Positions 17,315 through 20,006 of a stretch of DNA of 20,006 nt are shown piece after piece (the first letter of the stretch is position 1; every line of letters begins with the position of its first letter). This DNA is from Theodoxus fluviatilis. Its lineage: Eukaryota > Mollusca > Gastropoda > Cycloneritida > Neritidae. The notes under the pieces are model-generated. The model ran no database searches. It saw only the letters and a list, made by a program, of their open reading frames with translations, and had not been told where the DNA came from. The stretch lies in the NCBI GenBank assembly GCA_034096865.1, contig JAWQFJ010008537.1, forward strand, positions 1 to 20,006, written 5' to 3'. Made by a program: the position numbers and the translations under genes.

Positions 17315-18190
17315 GCATATCACATCGTGAGTGTATTCCTCCGCTTGTTGTGATACACTCGATACTGGCAGCCATCTTGTCGTCAATTCATTTTCTAAAC
17401 ATCGATTTCCCATGAATGTAAAACTTGTATGCCGTAAAATTCGAATCACAAGAGTGTAATATTGTGAACTCTACTAAATATAAGGACTTTGAATACAACA
17501 GCAATATTTATACTTCATTGAGCGAGTAAGGCAACCAATCCCATCTGCATAATCTTTTGTACCGATACACACAGAAACCCACTGAGTGCTTTTGCTGATG
17601 AGGAATCGATAATTTAATGTATGCTTAGAAGGATTAAACTTAGAAAAACTGCTTCTGAGCTATTCGATAATATCGAACTTCGGAATCGGACGGATTCCTA
17701 CAGAAGAAACTTCCATTCGATTAATGTTCAACACAGACGGAATGTAAGTTAAATCACTTACTGACTCCATCAGTCGATACACGAATGATCGAAGTGTGGA
17801 GCTCGTCAAACAGTGTGAAGGCAGTTAGACCACAGGTTCCGGCCAGAAAGCATTTACTTGCGAGAGTATAACCATAGATTCACGAAACCAGCCCGGACCC
17901 ATAGGAATCCTTTTCGCTGCGTTTATAGTAGGTCCAAAGATTGTGTGTATTACTATATACACAATCGCACGTGCTCAAGGCAGTTTGCAACCTTATAGAC
18001 ACGTTCGCGCTGAAAGTAGTTCTCAAATGATTTCCTGAAAATCTCATAGATTAGTTTTATTAGAACATAAAATTTGTGTTTATCTATCGGGATAAATAAT
18101 TGGAGTGAAATAGAATCGCCTCTTTTTACTCTCAATGGTCTTCTGATCATGTTGAATTTTGACTGGTAGAATCATTGGAATGTGGAGCCG
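17315..18190. other. No recognisable gene; interior of a possible element
   Basis: Non-coding by inspection. It lies between inverted modules at 17205-17248 and 18194-18230 and might be the interior of a foldback-type element. It includes a small hairpin at 17939-17966 (GATTGTGT with ACACAATC). Confidence 0.35.
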
Positions 18191-18193
18191 AAG

Positions 18194-18240
18194 TCACGTG
18201 ACCAACCTGTGTCAGAGATACTATATCTCTCTGTTCAGAA
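18194..18240. repeat. Inverted partner of the 17205-17248 module
   Basis: TCACGTGACCAACCTGT (18194-18210) is the exact complement of 17232-17248. It is followed three bases later by a hairpin, AGAGATA (18214-18220), loop CTA, TATCTCT (18224-18230). 18228-18240 also complements 17284-17296 with one mismatch. The layout mirrors the left module, hairpin then CACGTG motif. Confidence 0.65.
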
Positions 18241-18600
18241 TGGGGTTTGCACTGTGCGTTTGAGGGTTGAATTCTGAATTGGCCTATCTTGACTTTATAC
18301 TCATTCCCTGGGAGGAGAGTGACTTAAGACATCGTAACTTGCCTTGCGTTTGCTTTGAGGTATTTTGGAGACATTTTGTGATTGGTGACTAGCATGGCCT
18401 AGGAAGATTGTTGGGCCGTGGGTCACAATCCATCTATCCAATCAACACAAACATTAATGCAAATTAATGCTGAGCGGAGTAGAAGACATGTGAGTGGACC
18501 ATGGGGTAGAGCGGGCGAGACCCGAGTGTTTTCAATGAATGATAAACCCCTGGGTTATTGTTGGCGGGCGCGCGATTCGATTTCCACATGAGTAAGCCAC
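18241..18600. other. No recognisable gene
   Basis: Unremarkable sequence; nothing supported on either strand. Confidence 0.4.
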
Positions 18601-18898
18601 CACGTGAACTATGCCAGCTTCGCCCTTGAACGCCGGAGCGCGAATTCCACCACACCTGAGAGAACCGCCACGTGCCCGTCTGCCCATCTTTCTCTCCCTC
18701 CAACTGAAGTATAAGGCGTCCCTCTACTACACGGCGCGCGATACAACCTCCATTCGAACAGGCTTCCACATGGGATTTGGCGTCAGTCATTCTCTCCCTC
18801 CTGAAGTGTAAGACGTCCCTCTACTGCACAGCGAGCTTTCCTTCCACCTCCACTCGACAGCATAACCACGTGCGTGCAGAGCTAAACGACTCCACGTG
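18601..18898. promoter_or_regulatory. Cluster of four CACGTG palindromes
   Basis: CACGTG at 18601-18606, 18669-18674, 18867-18872 and 18893-18898. This hexamer is the E-box bound by bHLH-zip factors such as Myc/Max, USF and MITF. Four in 298 bp is far above the chance rate of about one per 4 kb. Whether it is a promoter is unknown; no first exon was identified next to it. Confidence 0.35.
18689..18872. repeat. Imperfect tandem duplication, period 100 bp
   Basis: TTCTCTCCCTCC at 18689 and the same at 18789 start two diverged units sharing TGAAGT(A/G)TAAG(G/A)CGTCCCTC, TACT(A/G)CAC and CCTCCA(T/C)TCGA. Unit 1 ends near 18774 and unit 2 near 18872. Confidence 0.8.
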
Positions 18899-19016
18899 GC
18901 AGCCAGGCAACAAGGCAGCAAGGAACAAGTTTCGTCATTTTGAGCTCCTGTTTTTCCTGTGCTGCTACCCCCCTCCCCACTCTCCCTCTTTTTTTTATAT
19001 GGTTGGCAAGCCCTAG

Positions 19017-19660
19017 CTATTATCTCTAGATTACTAATCTCTAATTATCCATTTCTGAATTATTATCCTAACAAATTAAAGTGATTTAATTTTGACCTGT
19101 TTCCTCATTGTTCATTCCGTCTTGTTCCATCGTTTTGATAGAATGACTGTGAGATAGTGTTGCCAGTTCGGCTGTGTGTGTGTGTTTCCCCCTATACGTA
19201 TTATGTAAAGAAAACGAGCTAGCTGACTGCGTAACATAAGGGAACAAGAAGTCTGGCTGAAGCTCTCTGTTACATTACTTATTCAGCGCAACAAGACACG
19301 TCGATATAGTATCGCCCCTCGGGGTTATTGACCGAAACGCAAGCACAGGAGGAAAATAGGAACTGCTCAGGAAAATCTATACTGCGTGCTTGTGAACCGC
19401 CAGCTCTGAAGAACGATGAGGCAGGGATTGTCGCATGCCACAAACGTGCTGTGTATTCACAACCAGAGGGCACTCCGATCGCTTCAGTGAGGATGCAGAC
19501 ACTAGTGTCCCAAGTGATGGCCCAGATGGTGCAGTATCCGTGACGTGGTACCATCTGGCTCCCTTTGAAGTCGGTGAAAACACGGCAAGATGTTCTCCTG
19601 TCGTGCTGAAAAGCGACTTTTCAGTGTTCATGTGGGACAAATGAAAATATGCAGATCGTG
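19017..19660. other. Ambiguous open region, no gene assigned
   Basis: Between about 19280 and 19690 at least four frames on the two strands stay open for 69-105 codons. Candidates include a plus-strand stretch with SDGPDGAVSVTWYHLAPFEV (within 19435-19644) and two on minus. None has a recognised domain, and the openness is shared, so I cannot choose. It could hold an exon. Confidence 0.25.
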
Positions 19661-19920
19661 CTATTTCATGCCGAACCATACCAAAACGAATCAAACCAGA
19701 CCATACATTACCTTACAAAACAACATCAAGCCATGCCACAAAAAACCAAACGGAGATTTACCATTCCAAATCATTGTAAACCAAACCAAACCTGACCGAG
19801 CCAATACTCGTACCAAACTATACTGTTTGGAGCAATGCAGCGCATTGCAGTGAAATACAATGCAATGAAACACAATAAAGTATAATTAGTATGTAGCACA
19901 ACACAATACAACGCAACGTG
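19661..19920. repeat. Degenerate pentanucleotide tract
   Basis: Sliding variants of AAACC/TACCA (CCATACC, AAACCAAACC, CCATGCCAC) change to AATAC/AATGC variants (ACAATGCAATGAAACACAAT). It is an old expanded 5-mer array with heavy substitution. Confidence 0.75.
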
Positions 19921-19939
19921 CACAATACACAGCACTTTA

Positions 19940-19943
<4 letters not shown>

Positions 19944-19971
<28 letters not shown>

Positions 19972-20006
19972 ATAATAGTATCCTTGATAGTAGTAGTAGT
20001 GGCAGT
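19944..20006. repeat. (AGT)n trinucleotide microsatellite
   Basis: AGTAGTAGT with AATAAT and TCCTTGAT interruptions, continuing to the window edge. Confidence 0.95.

Overview
The window looks like intergenic and intronic DNA from a repeat-rich animal genome. Spliced gene structure, many long microsatellites, non-LTR (LINE) remnants, a Harbinger-type remnant and several non-autonomous DNA transposons point to a marine invertebrate, most likely a lophotrochozoan such as a mollusc. That placement is inference from the element types; no single-copy marker gene fixes the species. No bacterial-type operon, rRNA, convincing tRNA or CRISPR array was seen.

Only one host gene is well supported. It lies on the minus strand (8168 to 5309) as two coding exons joined by a 1343-bp intron. 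The intron appears to be of the rare GC-AG class: the donor matches the GC-AG consensus, and only this donor keeps the reading frame across the acceptor. The predicted product is a 502-residue, Thr/Ser/Pro-rich protein of unknown function with a basic, cysteine-containing block near its middle. The intron holds an (AACT)n tract, a (GGAT)n tract and one copy of a roughly 180-bp dispersed repeat.

Left third (1-5300): CA microsatellite, a 36-bp near-palindrome, G-runs, a minisatellite that decays from 23-bp to 20-bp to 3-bp units, a LINE C-terminal remnant (1737-2012), a CAG tract, and otherwise unannotated sequence. Middle (8169-12600): a 39-bp tandem duplication, a 998-bp PIF/Harbinger-like element (9114-10111) with 85-bp inverted termini and a transposase scrap, a 168-bp direct repeat with 309-bp period, and GT/CT microsatellites.

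The most informative region is 12623-16470, a four-level nest of mobile DNA. A LINE is cut in its reverse-transcriptase reading frame by a 2611-bp segment (12811-15421) flanked by AT and bounded by short inverted GGCCG-type ends. Inside that segment is a frame-broken exon resembling the N-terminus of the animal SWIM/YqaJ-nuclease-associated proteins carried by ISL2EU-type transposons. That exon is split by a 182-bp SINE-like repeat with a 13-bp target duplication. A 1026-bp terminal-inverted-repeat element with seven poly-C-tipped internal units has inserted at the edge of one copy of that duplication. Removing the layers restores sequence continuity at each junction, so the order of insertion can be read.

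Right third (16456-20006): a 430-bp compound microsatellite growing out of the LINE tail, a pair of inverted hairpin-plus-CACGTG modules about 1 kb apart, a 100-bp tandem duplication with four CACGTG sites in about 300 bp, a degenerate pentanucleotide tract and an AGT microsatellite.
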